Positions 11,001 to 22,015 of a stretch of DNA of 64,000 bases are shown one piece after another. The stretch is from Blasia pusilla (taxonomy: Eukaryota > Marchantiophyta > Marchantiopsida > Blasiales). A program made the position numbers and the translations under genes. The stretch spans positions 15,934,001-15,998,000 of the forward strand of contig CM114275.1 in assembly GCA_050084515.1 (NCBI GenBank), given 5' to 3'. Within the stretch, counting starts at the first letter, position 1; every line of letters begins with the position of its first letter. The notes below the pieces were generated by a model. It had not been told where the DNA came from and ran no database searches. It was given only the letters and a program-made list of their open reading frames with translations.

Positions 11001-13380
11001 CCACCATCCATGTCTCAAGAAAACCTCGCCACCCCAGACACAGGTGGTCTATGGCGATTACAATCAAACTCTTACATCACAGTAGAAAAGATTATTCTTG
11101 GATGACCGAGTAAGGTGGAATATTCGTCTCCCATTCAGTCCGGTTATAAGTAATGGATGCATAGAGGCAATGAGAATTCAATAGGCCATTCTGTTGAACA
11201 AGTGTGTATGTCGTTGGTAGGACCTCTGTGACGACGACCCGCCCCTACCAAAACTGACACTATATTTGAACTTCCTGGACGACTCCGTTTCCGAGCCCAT
11301 CAAATTTCTTTGAGAGCCCATGGCTTTGGAGCGACCTTGTTTCGTTGAGAAATAAACCGATCTGCAACTTCTGTGCGCAAATCCTTTACAGCAAGAATTT
11401 CTGGAGCCTTTCTGACGATCGTAGGGTGACAGATCTAGGAAGCTTTGGCGATACCCAGAAAAGTCCTGTCAGTGACTAATTTTTCAACAGTCCACCCGGG
11501 GGGACCTAATGTATCCACATGACTTGCCGCTGTACTGGCTACCTCATTTGTACATCTTGCACAAGAACAAACCATACGCTTTAAAGACAAAATCATTACT
11601 TCCGTCCTTAACCTGACCATTCACGGCAATCTCTCTGATTCCTGTCCTCTGGATGATTCGCTTCATGTGTTCTCCTCATGGCTGAATAACAGTTTATCAG
11701 AGACTACCGCCACTCGAAATCTTAGGCCAAATGACCGTCTTCGAATTGTGGCACGCCAAGCTGAATTCATGTGTCTATCCGGGACCTAAACTCTCCGTCC
11801 TTGAAGTTCATCTGACTTTGGCGGCTCCAGCAGACGAATCGAGAGAAGGTTAGTAATACTTAGCCGGAACCAACATCATATCCCTTTCATGATCAAGTGA
11901 AAGCTCTAGTCGTTTCCACAAACAACAACCTTGAGTAGCTCTCCGTGGCGTTCTACTAGTCTGCAAATGGCAGAAAGTCAGCTCGGACGAAGTGCTGCAT
12001 CGCCAATCAAGCTTCACCAAAAACAGCCGGTTTGTGTCAATGCATATGATATGCAGTGCGATGTCGGAGCAGAGATATCGAGAATGACGCGAAGGACGGT
12101 TCTTGTGGGTAAATCCTAAACGTCAGGGCACACCGTCGGTTCTGGATACTGGAGTGGGCATCCATGTTTTTCGCAGCTCCTCACGGCTTCGTCATTCACC
12201 CAGCTGGAAAACACAGAAATGAACAGCTTCCAGGTGCAATCTTCTAGTCCTTCCCGAATCCCAATTGCCTTCTCCAGCAGTAGACTTTCGTTCCTTCACT
12301 TCCCCGCTCTGCATCTGGGGCATGGATTTGACGGCGAAGTGACCAGTCCTGGGACCAGATCGGACCACGGAAAGCCATCCTGAAGACGAATCTGCTCACG
12401 CATCGAGCTGGAACCGACGACGTGAGACCGAATACTTCATTCTCTATCTAGCATCAGATCAGGGATGCGTTACTGAGTATGTCAGGTGACGAGATTAGGC
12501 ACCTCATGAGTGAGGCTGCGCAGATAAGGAGATCCACGACGAGCTGATTGCCCTATGAGTCCGATCGGCAGGGTGAAAACGTGAGGATGGGACTCATGGT
12601 CGGGAGAGGTGGACACCAGGTATTATGCCATCAGGAGTGCAGGAATGATGGTTCCTCAAATCGTACGCTGCGGCTAATTTTCCCCTCCGATCCATTCACA
12701 CGATACAAGGAAAACTCACCTGAAATTACTGAGGCCCACTCGTCTTTGAACATGAAGCCTCCGAGTCTGAGAACCGCTCTGCAAGAATCCAGCACGGCGT
12801 TTTGAATGTCCTCATCCAGCAAGCGAAGCCCAGCCGTCGCCATGAGATACAACGGAGTGATCGCCCTGTCTTTCTTGGGAACATTTTCCCTAGCAAAATC
12901 TAGAAGCTTTCGGAGAGAGCTCCCTGCCGACTCCGGGTCGGAAGCGAAAGAGGAGAGACCCGGCCGAGTCTTGAGAGAAGGAGACTCCTTGCCAGTGAGG
13001 AAAGGGATTGGGCGCTCCCGCATGTACTGAAAAACATGGAGACGAGATCCTGTACTCCCCGCATCTATGATTACAGCATACCCCTTACTTCCTGCCCTCC
13101 CCACATGGTTTGGCATTAGCATACCCGTGGTGATCGAAAAGAGGTATAAGCAGAAGGAGACCAGCAAGAGAATGCCCAAGATTATCCACGTATTTCTTCG
13201 ACAAGTGGAACGCCAGGGGGTGCCAGGATTTACCTGGTAGCGAGGGGGCAGCTGTGTTTTATGAGGAGCGGGAAATGGGGAGCTAATGCGCGCCTGCAGC
13301 TTTGGCATGTCCATTTTCTGTGATTGTGAGGTAGAACGTCGCATGGATGAGCTCCCTATTACCAACCCATTACCACTCAT
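8005..13380 (-). CDS. GDA1/CD39-family apyrase with membrane anchors at both ends
   Basis: Apyrases hydrolyse nucleoside tri- and diphosphates, often in the Golgi lumen or outside the cell. I read eight exons: 13380-12720, 10808-10696, 10356-10249, 10123-10069, 9826-9635, 9400-9303, 8878-8682 and 8275-8005. They sum to 1695 bp (564 aa plus stop) with matching phase at every junction. The family motifs are present: IIDAGSTGSRLHVFQY (about 104-119), YLMATAGLRLLDE (178-190), GVDEGIFAWVAANYALG (221-237), IVELGGASAQ and YCFSTAYIVALLHD. A hydrophobic segment sits at about 65-85 and another at about 517-537, giving CD39-like topology. Intron 2 has a GC donor. The last donor (GTTCTC) is weak. The ATG at 13380 is the first in frame; the open frame upstream of it has no ATG. 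Tandem duplications lie in intron 1. Which plant apyrase subgroup it belongs to is not resolved. Confidence 0.93.
10813..11165. repeat. 180-bp tandem duplication in apyrase intron 1
   Basis: The unit starting CAATCAATCCACCATCCATG at 10813 is repeated from 10993 with few differences. The first copy begins only 5 bp from the exon 2 boundary at 10808, so it covers the presumed branch-point region on the gene strand. The second copy lacks the acceptor itself. Confidence 0.88.
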
Positions 13381-13960
13381 TCTCTCACATTCTCCCCCCA
13401 CCACCGGTACCCCCTCCTTACTCAATCCCCCCTGGTCGTCCCTCCGACACTCCTTTCCTCCCCCGTCTCAGTAGATCGCCCGCAATCTCCCCTCTCTCTT
13501 CCACTCAATGCTCAACACCTCGCCCCCACCCCTTCCATCTCTGCTCCCACCTCTGCTCTTGAGTTACCTTACACCTCTCTCCCTCTTCCATACCGATCAC
13601 CCCCCACCTCTCGCACCCTTTCCCCTCCTCTCATTCCTCCTCCTCCTCCTTCTTTTTCTTCTTGTGTGTTTCTTCTTCTGCGCCTGCTTCTCGTCTTCCC
13701 CTTATACTTCTTCTCCTTCCGCTTCTAGGCTCTGCTCCTCCTCGTCTCTCGTCAACGCGCTAGCTAGCGGCTCTTCCCGTCCGCTCTTCTCTGCACACCC
13801 CCACACTGCGCCGCGAGGGCGAAATTTCTGCTTTGCTGGGGATCGAGCCCGCCAGTCTCCTCAGATCTCTACGACCTCTCTCCTCCTCCTTCTTCTTCGT
13901 CTTCTTCCCACTCCTTCCTTCCCCTCGTCCTCCGGCACGCTAGTCCTACGCATTGAGTTG
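13381..13960 (-). promoter_or_regulatory. Pyrimidine-rich leader/promoter side of the apyrase gene
   Basis: The plus strand here is strongly C/T rich with many CTCCTC and TCTTCT runs, so the gene strand is GA-rich. It lies directly upstream of the apyrase ATG and probably covers its 5' leader and core promoter. No TATA box stands out. The long open frame on the plus strand (13508-14221) is low-complexity and not a credible gene. Confidence 0.4.
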
Positions 13961-14103
13961 AGCTATTCTGCTGCGCTGATTCGCTCTCTGCTCCCGTCTT
14001 CTCTCGTGCGTTCTTCGGCTTCGTCGTCTCCGACTTCTCCCGCGCCGCTGCCGCCCCTGCGTCACGTCCGTTCTTCCTCGGCCACGGGACGGCCCACGCC
14101 TAT

Positions 14104-14221
14104 CCGTCCGTCCGTCCGTCCGTCCGTCGGTCGGTCGCTGGCATACCCGTTCGCCCGCCCGGCCCGGGCCCCGGAGAGAGGAGGCTGGGCTGGGCTGGGC
14201 TGGGCTGGTAGGGTAGGGTAG
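14104..14221. repeat. Short GC-rich microsatellites
   Basis: A (CCGT)n run at about 14104-14137 is followed at about 14185-14221 by (TGGGC)n and then (GGGTA)3. Confidence 0.85.
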
Positions 14222-14639
14222 GCGGGGGTTTGAAAGACGGCAGTTGCCGGTGTCGAGTTCTACGCTCACGTCCGATTTGTCGTTTGTGGGGACGTGGACC
14301 CGTTGAGGCGGACATGGTGTCCTGCGTCGTCTTGCGTGCCCGGTTTATGGCGGGCCCGGCCGGCGATGGGTGCGGCGCGCGCGAGTGGTCGTTTGTGTTT
14401 CGTGGGCGGTTCCGTTCCGGTCCGTCGGCCAATGGATGTGGTGCCTGCTCTTTTCCGTCCTCCGTGAAGGTATGGATGCGCGTGGCCATTTTCTTCTTTT
14501 GCCGTTTGTGGCGGTTTCCTTTTTCCCGTTCATCCGATTGTGGATGTGTAGCCTTTTCACACGTCAAATTATGGATGTCTAACTTTTCGTTTTCAGAGCA
14601 TACAATGTTTGGAACCGGTCACGTGTGAAAAAATAATTT

Positions 14640-17150
14640 TAAATAAAATCATCCTCTTACAAGTGTGTAGTCACCACACTTTTGTGTAAAAATTTCAAAA
14701 GCGTCCCTAGCTCCTATTCTACATGTTTTCCACCATGCATATTTGTTGAAGTTAGTCATTTATGGGCTTCTAGATACTAGTTAGGACTAGCATGTGTATA
14801 TATATAAACTTCCTTATTAAAAAAATCGAGACTTGTTATTTTTCGAAAGTGGGGTTGTCAATCATAAACACTCTTCAAATTATAATATATATAGTTTTTT
14901 TCTAATAAGACATGCTAATGAGAAAAAAATCCGAAATTTTTGCTAAAGTAATCTTCACATTTATTAATCATCATAGCAAAAATTGGACAGAAGGGAACTA
15001 AATTATCTGCCAATCAAAATATAAATTGGAGTCTTGATGGAATGATTGGAATAAAAAATCAGTCTTTGATATTTTTCCTTATGATGGGTGGTAATATAAG
15101 TATCTCTTAGAATGAATCACTAATCGAGTACCATTTGTTTGTTCCTTTGAGCCGTGAATGTTTTGTAAAAATACGATTGTTGTATCACTCTTCAAATATA
15201 AACGACATGCAAGTAGTCTAAATGGTAAGCATATGTTCAAGAATTTAATTGGATATACATAACCATCCCTCGTTCAAAACAAAATCAACTCTAAGGTAAA
15301 TAAGCACTCACTAATTTATGTCATTTAACAAAAGGCATCATAAATGGAAAAAAAAATGAGTACCTCTCCATGGAGTTAAAACATAACTTCCTTTTTTATC
15401 TCATCAACATTTTTATTTTTGGATGTCAAAATATTCTTATTTGTTGAAAAGTTGATGTTATAAATAGTCAATGATCATATTTGTAAATAGTATGAATATG
15501 ATCGCTTATATTCTTAATTTTAGAGACCATATCAGGCAATGAACATATGAAATCATCCCCCAAGTTGGGATGCAAGGATATAAGACCCTCTCTTATCTCT
15601 AATAACCAATTACCAAAGGTTTGTTGGTGACCTTCAAACCTTTAAACTCTCATGTTTGTCATCAACTTTATCACATCTATATACAACCATAAATTTGAGT
15701 GCTTTAACATGGCTTGGATGATTCTTTTTATAATCCCCCCTTCGTGACTTTAGAGAAGTAGTTGAGATTACATCGAGGCCTAAAGGGGTGCTTTTTAGTT
15801 TTCATTTTAGTAGGTCATAGTAACCTATGTGTATAGGTCGCCCTCGCCTTTAGGAGTGACACTCTTGGATAAGTGCTACTTTTATATATCTTGGAGTAGA
15901 TTATGAGGGTTACGTGATTGATGATTAAATTTGGATCTATGTGGCCAAGTGAGATATGTCATATAGGGAGGGTATCTTCTTTTGAGAGGCATTGCTGTCA
16001 TACGGTGATATTTGGTTGGATTGGAGTGTATGTGAACTTTCGGTTATTTATGACATGCTATAGATGGATAACTTATTTATAGAGGTTACCATGGAGTTTC
16101 TTGGAGGAATATTTTCTAATGACACTCACTTGGAGCTCATCTTCTTTTGATCAAACCTTGTTGGGATCTTTGATATGGTTCAGCAATGTTGTTGTATCGA
16201 GCATGGATTCTCTAAAGTAAAAGTGGACTAGGATTGATTAAAGCTCACACATTTAGAATGATGTACTTCCAAAAACTACAATATTAATGATAGAAGCATT
16301 CAAAGGAAGAGTAGGAATTTTGGTTGAAGAGTTAAGGGGAGATTAAGAATGACGTTAGCAATGGAGGTTGCTTGATATATTATCCATGGCCTTAATTCTA
16401 TCAAAATTTAAAAGTACTTTTGCACATTTTTCTTGCATCAAAATCGTGCATGTAAAAATAGAAAACAACAAGTTCACAAACTCTTGTATAAGCCCTTTAG
16501 TAGCAAATATGCTCTCCACTCTCAATCATACAAAAATTTTGATAGCACTTTTCACACGTATTGCTCTTGCAAAAAACTTCTCAACAAGCCTAGGTTTTCA
16601 TGAGCATCCCCATAAGTCGCTAAATGGGGAAAATGGTCCCCAAATTGAAAAAAAAGGAGATAAATGAAAACTCTCCTACTCCCACAATGTAAAGAACTCT
16701 CTTATTATCTATCTAGTATCAAATCACTTGCAAACCCACTCCCATAATAAGCAGCTTGGGTTACTCGCAAGGTAAAAAGGATCGTAATGTACATGTCTCA
16801 TTCAAGTAGGTTCATTGTAGAGTTCGTCCTCTACTTCACCTAGCTTCACCTCGAAGCACTCCCAACCTTGAGCTTTGCAAGCGGAAGATTTAGATTGAGT
16901 CCCAATGACTCAACCGATTGCACGGTCCGTCGGTAGTTGAGAAGTCACCGATCGCTAATTAAGGTCGATTCTCCTTAACTGTATATCGTCTCCCGATGAA
17001 GTCTCTTCCCCAAACTTCAACCAATCTCCCCAAGTTGCTCACCTAAACCTCAAGATGCATCCCTTAGCTCAAACCTGAAACACGGTCAAATATGCATCAC
17101 TTTTAGTTCTTGGTTCAAAAGCAATCATGACTTGCCTCTCGGGTCTCTAC
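14640..17150. other. No gene seen
   Basis: AT-rich intergenic DNA. A 99-codon open frame at 16368-16667 has no recognisable feature. Confidence 0.6.
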
Positions 17151-17165
17151 TAGTGTAAGCGCCAT

Positions 17166-17266
17166 TGTCGTGCGCATACACATCGCTGTCACTGAACACA
17201 CGCACGATCCCATGCTAACTCATGGCATCCAAACAACGAGACAAGAAGTACCAAAATATCTCCAAT
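17166..17266 (-). repeat. LTR-like end of copy B
   Basis: From TTGGAGATATTTTGGTAC to GCGCACGACA on the minus strand. It follows the polypurine tract directly and matches the second half of the repeats at 3547-3861 and 57953-58204. Confidence 0.6.
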
Positions 17267-17452
17267 CGCCCCCTTAGCTGGTGGTTAGGTCCCTCTAACT
17301 CCAGATAGCCATCTATCCCTATCTACCATGACATACATCTCTCGGACGCTAAGAGCAAGAAGGTCGGGTGCTCATGTGGCCCCATCGTTAGTCGCCTTCC
17401 TGTCATCCATGTCAGAGAAAAATTCGGGATTGAAACCTACCTAGTATCTCCT

Positions 17453-17779
17453 CTATGTACATCTGGGACACATCCATCGTCCCCGAGGAACCTTAGAGAG
17501 AGGTGGCGTCAGACATGCCATATGCCAACCTCTCGAACAACCATCACAGACTAGCATCGTGGCCGCACCACGGGCAGAACCACACAACATACAACGCAAG
17601 CCTGCATGAACTACTGCTAAGCTCGGATCCATTGTACTATCAATGTTAGGAAGGTGACATGGTGCACAATTACGCACATGGTCCTTCCATACCATACCAT
17701 TGCGTCCCTCCAACAAGAGAACACCGAATGGCAAAACGTGACGCACTCTTAGGATAGTGCGCCTTGCAGTCACATCCAA
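17453..17779 (-). CDS. Integrase tail plus PHD finger (copy B)
   Basis: This is the C-terminal end of the copy B polyprotein. It begins with the GPY/F-like part of integrase (GVLLLEG), continues through a linker (KDHVRNCAPCHLPN) and ends in a textbook C4HC3 PHD finger: CMLC, then MLVCDGC, then GWHMACLTPPL, VPRGRW and CPRC, with the stop one residue later. All eight zinc ligands and the conserved W are present. PHD fingers bind H3 tails; the specific mark is unknown. One stop separates it from the main integrase frame, a CAG-to-TAG change relative to copy A. It was therefore part of one polyprotein, not a separate gene. Confidence 0.88.
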   Translation of the reverse strand: MDVTARRTILRVRHVLPFGVLLLEGRNGMVWKDHVRNCAPCHLPNIDSTMDPSLAVVHAGLRCMLCGSARGAATMLVCDGCSRGWHMACLTPPLSKVPRGRWMCPRCT

Positions 17780-17794
17780 CGTCGTCGGTGCCGT

Positions 17795-18823
17795 CTACTG
17801 CAAGTAGACATAATCTCCCTGATGAAACCTCCGGATAGTTGGTCGATAACCACCACCCCGAATAGTCGCATACCTCAACGTATCCCGATGTTGCGCAATC
17901 GCCAAGTTCTCGAACGCCATGGGCATCACTCTCTGAAATAACTCAGCCCTCTGAGAACATGCTCGCACCCAAACATCTGGGTCATCAAGGTCCAGCACCT
18001 CACCAGCATCTTGACGAATGGCTGCAGGTAAATCTGGCTCTCGGCCATAAAGTAGCAAGTATGGTGAAAAAGACGCTAAGGATGCCTGCCTGCTGAATGT
18101 GTATCCCATCGCCAACCATGGCAACTGGAGGTCCCAATCTCCTAGCTGACCTCCCTGTGAGCCATACTTGCGTAAATCCCTCTTCACCGCCTGCACAACT
18201 CTCTCCGCTAATCCATCAGCCTCGGGATGATCTCACAAAGTCGTGCGGTGGTCGATCAGCGCTTGATCACACAAGGCTTGGAACTCACCCCGAAACTCGG
18301 TACCTTGGTCTGTCAACACCTCAGCCGGTACGCCATAATGACTCAGCACTCTGTCAAGGAAGGCATAAGCTACTCCCTCACTCGCTTTGTCAGGCAATGC
18401 AACCAACTTGATCCACTTCGAGAAGTGCCCGACCATCACCAACACATAACGACTATGACGCTCTGTCAAAGGCAAAGGTCCTGCAAAATCCAAACTCCAT
18501 CTATACCCTAAGCCCATGATCGGTAATGGATCCAACTGTGGAGTCGAAGCATTGAACGATGCTCGGACCCGATCACACACCATGCACCTGGCAACAAAGC
18601 AACGCGAACGCCGATCTGCATGCCTCGCCGCCAATACTGAATCTGGAGCAAGCTGTACGTCCGCTTCACCCCAAAGTGACCCAACTCCTCGTGGGTATGC
18701 TGCACTAGTCGTGCTCTCTACGAAGGATGCGGCACTACGCGTACTCAGCCATCCTCCCAAACCCTCAAAACATGTGTCCCCTCCCAACGGAACCGTCTGG
18801 CCGGCTGTAGGATCCGATCTCAC
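17795..18823 (-). pseudogene. Integrase, broken (copy B)
   Basis: This is the integrase core of copy B. The zinc-binding part lies near 18700-18580 (HTHEELGHFGVKRTYSLL, then CMVCDRV) with a frame change. The catalytic residues are D in WSLDFAGP, D in LTDQGTEFRG and E in ADGLAERVVQ. A TGA lies just before the E motif at about 18230, where copy A has a sense codon. The protein closely matches copy A. Strand transfer activity is lost in this copy. Confidence 0.85.
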
Positions 18824-18831
18824 TCTCTAGC

Positions 18832-19700
18832 TCACACAGTGCTGGCAACGCTGCCAGTACAAAGGTACTCCAAGACTACTCCATCATCATGAATATCTCG
18901 GCCACCTGTTGTCTCCTCACTTGCCTCGGGATCCAAGGACTCTCCATTAGACCTCGCCATCGAAGTCTCCACACTCTGGCTCTCCATAGCCAACATGCCT
19001 AAATAGGCTGACGCGTGCCATCCTGGGACCGACTCCTCATCACTCTCTCCATGCCATCGAGCTCCAGTCGCATTTCGCTGACTCAGGCATGGGTTACGAC
19101 TCAACCCATCTGCATCTTGGTTGAGCATCCAAGGTCTATTTACCACCTGAAAATCATACTCTTGCAAAAACAGAGCCCATCTCGCAAGCTTCCCTGTAAG
19201 CTTGTCGGACTCCATCAACCACTTCAGTGGTTGATGATCAGTGATGATGGTAAAGGGGTTGCCGATATGTAACACCTGAAATGCGCTACAGCCCACACCG
19301 CAGCCAAGCACTCACCCTCATACGAGCTGTACTTCGTCTCTCCAGTGTTGTTCGAGCGACTAGCGTTAGCCACCATGAACTCTCTACCCTCATCATCATG
19401 CTGGGTGAGCACCGCTCCAAGCCCCAACATGATCCAATTTGTGTGCAACTGGAAAGGACGCCCCCTGATCGGTCTCTTCAAGATGGGCGCAGACATCAAC
19501 CTGTCCTTGAGCAATTGAAATGCTCGCTCCTGCTCATCCCCCCAGTGCCACTAATGATCCACCTTGGTCAGCAAGGTCAGTGGCTTTGCAATCAAACTGA
19601 ATCCCTTGACGTATCGCCGATAGAAGTTTGTCAATCCCATGAATGCGCGAACCCGGCTCACATCTGTAGAGCGTGGAATGCGTGAGAGGGCTGCTGTTGA
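18832..19700 (-). pseudogene. RNase H and connection region, frameshifted (copy B)
   Basis: Two overlapping frames hold Ty3 RNase H pieces. One has QLHTNWIMLGLGAVLTQHDD and KYSSYEGECLAAVWAVAHF, the other TDHQPLKWLMES and LNQDADGLSRNP, which is the typical end of the domain. A frameshift lies near 19290. The domain would remove RNA from the cDNA hybrid. Confidence 0.8.
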
Positions 19701-20598
19701 TGCGGGTGCACGGAAGGAGAGAGGGGGAGGGCCCCCCAGTTCTTTCTCGTCTCTCGGAGACCTCTACCTTTGTTTGCTGAACACCAAGGCCCCCTGGATA
19801 TATCGTATGACCCAAGTACTTAATCTGGTCGTATAAGAACTTGCACTTGCCTGGATGTAGCTTTAGCCCATGTAATTGCAATCGTCGAAACACCTCCTCT
19901 AGATGTCGCTCATGCTCCTCAACCGTGGCACTAAAGACTACGGTATCATCAATATAACACCTAGCAAAATCCAGACCAGCCAAGATCCTATCTATGACCC
20001 TCTGAAACTCAGCCGGGGCGTTCTCTAACCCAAATGGTAAGAACCGCCACTGGTACAAAACATCCTTCCCGTGAGGATCGATGCCCCAAAATGCCGTCTT
20101 CTGCCTGTCCTCCAATCTGATAGGCAACTGATGGTATCGGGCTCGCAAATCCAATGAACTGAAGACCTTTGCGTGACCAATCGCATCAAAGATCTCCTCA
20201 CGGGTGGGCATGGCATACCTATCAGACTTCGTCTGCCGATTGATAGGTCGGTAATCCCCACACATCCGCCTATCCGTCCAGTTGCCATGCACATCCTTCT
20301 TGGCGGGCATGACACTGGCAGATGCATACTCCCCATGCGACATCTCCACTAGTCCTGCTCTGACCAAGTCCTGGCTCTTACTCTGAATCAGAGCCCTCTC
20401 CATATCACTGTACCTGTAGGGTCGTGGGAAGATCGGCGTATCACTCGACAACTCAATGCGGATCCCCGGTCCCTTCAGCGTACCCAAACCCTCCATGCTA
20501 AACGCAAAGCAGGTCCTATAACTCTTGAGGAACTGATGTATTTGGCGCCGCTCTCCTCCTGTCAACTTAGGGCCCATATCTGGCTCCCAAGTCTCCAT
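19534..20598 (-). pseudogene. Reverse transcriptase (copy B)
   Basis: This is a Ty3-type reverse transcriptase. Visible motifs are RMCGDYRPINRQ, FSSLDLRARYHQLPI (first catalytic D), FLPFGLENAPAEFQ and the active-site CYIDDTVV (YxDD class), followed by LHPGKCKFL and YLGHTI. An ATG stands at 20598, but the family arrangement suggests one polyprotein, and a proline-rich stretch in the same frame precedes it after a stop. After QQTKVE a 76-bp insertion (about 19688-19763) replaces a few bases found in copy C and shifts the frame into RNase H. The frame overlaps the end of the methyltransferase frame by 32 bp. Confidence 0.88.
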
Positions 20599-22006
20599 CG
20601 TGACTACGGTAGGACTCTCCGGCGCAGGTATCGGTGGTTGCTATGGTGCAACCTCGTCTCGAACAACAACACTTGGCCGCTCTCCTGCAACCAATTGCAA
20701 CTTGATCTCCTCCACGTGCAGTGCCCAAAACCACGCTCGATGTTGTGGCTATCATCTCCTTGCGTACCTGCAAAACATCCCAAGAAGTCCAAGGGTGTCT
20801 CTCCCGATCTCCTCGGGTCTCCCCACCAGCCTCCACCGTCTCGGTAGGCATGGGGCTCACCAATGCAACCGCTGTGATGTGTCGCGATCTCATACGACGC
20901 TGCTCAGCCACTCCCAAGCTGAGGATCCATGTCAAGCAGTTCAGGTCCATCGCCTGACCCAAGACATGGCGTCGTGATGCCTCTGACACTGAAGGTACTG
21001 CCGTCAGTCCTGTGGGAAATCCCATCGCTTGCTCTCTCTCGTCGGCGTTGGGCTCCACTAACCGCTGAACGTGGTCATCCCAAACCAAGCCAGGACCAGC
21101 CTCCTTGTATGCATAGGAAGCGGGAAAACTCACAAACGTGAGCAAGGCTGCCCGCGGCCTGCCTACCATGTTGACCACAGTCAACGGTGGTCGATCATCG
21201 TGCCTCACTGCCTGTGATCGATGACCTGGATCCAGAATGGAATCCACTAACAAATGGGAGGGGCGATCCACTCTCGCATACGCCCTCCGTAACACCGCAT
21301 GGGGCACCAAGTTGGTCCACCATAGACGCGGGCGATGGGCTCTAGAACCTACACTCGCCGCATCCAAGAACACTATTGGGCCGATCCAGACACGCACCTG
21401 ATGAGCACTCATCACCACCCATGACCGGGAGTCCCCTAAGATCGGCATATTCTCCAGAATGTAGGCTGGAGAATGAGACTGGTGCTCAAGCAACTGCCGT
21501 AAGACCCTCAACATTTCCCAAAACAACCTGGACCGAGTGTCAGCCAACGCACTGCCTCGCCCAACACTCGATTGGCCCTGACATGGCCAACCGAAAATGA
21601 CCAAATCAATGGTCCCTACCCGCTCTAAGTCCTGCGCCCCCAACAACGAAATATCCCTCGGTAGGGAACTCTGATACCCCTGTACTGCGGATGCATACAA
21701 TAAGTCGGGAAAACGTAGGCGTAACTGCGCCACATGTCGTAGTGAGACGCGCCTCGCAACATCATCACTCTCCACATACAGGTAATGTTGTATTCCCACT
21801 CCTGCTTGCAAAACAGCAGCTAACCCGGTGCTAATCCCTCCAAAGAGATCTAACACTCGAATATCCTCCTCCGGGGTACACCACACAATGGGTGTGGTAT
21901 CCAAGGGTGTCATCGTAGCACTCCCGGCTACCTCGGGATCCTCAGACCCGTCACGCTCTAGTGCAAACGCCTCGCTCCACGCGGTCTGCACGTGCTCATG
22001 TGCCAA
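20567..22006 (-). CDS. Retrotransposon-borne Dnmt3-like cytosine-C5 DNA methyltransferase (copy B)
   Basis: This open frame of 479 codons carries a cytosine-C5 methyltransferase domain in residues about 50-365. Motifs run in canonical order: I VLDLFGGISTG (51-61, SAM binding), IV GWPCQGQS with the catalytic Cys at 142, VI ILENMPILG (183-191), VIII HRPRLWWTN (224-232), IX-like EREQAMGFP (323-331) and X VLGQAMDLN (348-356). The stretch LFWEMLRVLR and LDAASVGSRAHRPRLWW resembles Dnmt3 more than Dnmt1. Motif order differs from the permuted plant DRM enzymes. It sits between the protease and reverse transcriptase positions, and copy C has the same gene there. The frame begins without an ATG, as expected inside a polyprotein. 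The last 110 residues look like out-of-frame linker. Function is inferred from motifs. This copy retains the motifs but may be silent. Confidence 0.9.
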   Translation of the reverse strand: MAHEHVQTAWSEAFALERDGSEDPEVAGSATMTPLDTTPIVWCTPEEDIRVLDLFGGISTGLAAVLQAGVGIQHYLYVESDDVARRVSLRHVAQLRLRFPDLLYASAVQGYQSSLPRDISLLGAQDLERVGTIDLVIFGWPCQGQSSVGRGSALADTRSRLFWEMLRVLRQLLEHQSHSPAYILENMPILGDSRSWVVMSAHQVRVWIGPIVFLDAASVGSRAHRPRLWWTNLVPHAVLRRAYARVDRPSHLLVDSILDPGHRSQAVRHDDRPPLTVVNMVGRPRAALLTFVSFPASYAYKEAGPGLVWDDHVQRLVEPNADEREQAMGFPTGLTAVPSVSEASRRHVLGQAMDLNCLTWILSLGVAEQRRMRSRHITAVALVSPMPTETVEAGGETRGDRERHPWTSWDVLQVRKEMIATTSSVVLGTARGGDQVAIGCRRAAKCCCSRRGCTIATTDTCAGESYRSHDGDLGARYGP

Positions 22007-22015
22007 TCGTCAAAG

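Noticed and set aside
13508-14221. 237-codon open frame, rich in Ser, Leu and Pro
   Set aside because: Low-complexity C/T-rich DNA upstream of the apyrase gene; open frames arise there by composition alone.
14230-14628. 132-codon open frame in GC-rich DNA
   Set aside because: No recognisable domain, no support from context, and overlapping frames on the other strand are as long.
20600-20977. Plus-strand open frames opposite the methyltransferase
   Set aside because: Shadows of the minus-strand methyltransferase, whose motifs are decisive.
20567-22006. Bacterial restriction-modification methyltransferase as contamination
   Set aside because: It is embedded in a Ty3 element with RT and integrase, and copy C repeats the arrangement in a window with intron-bearing plant genes.
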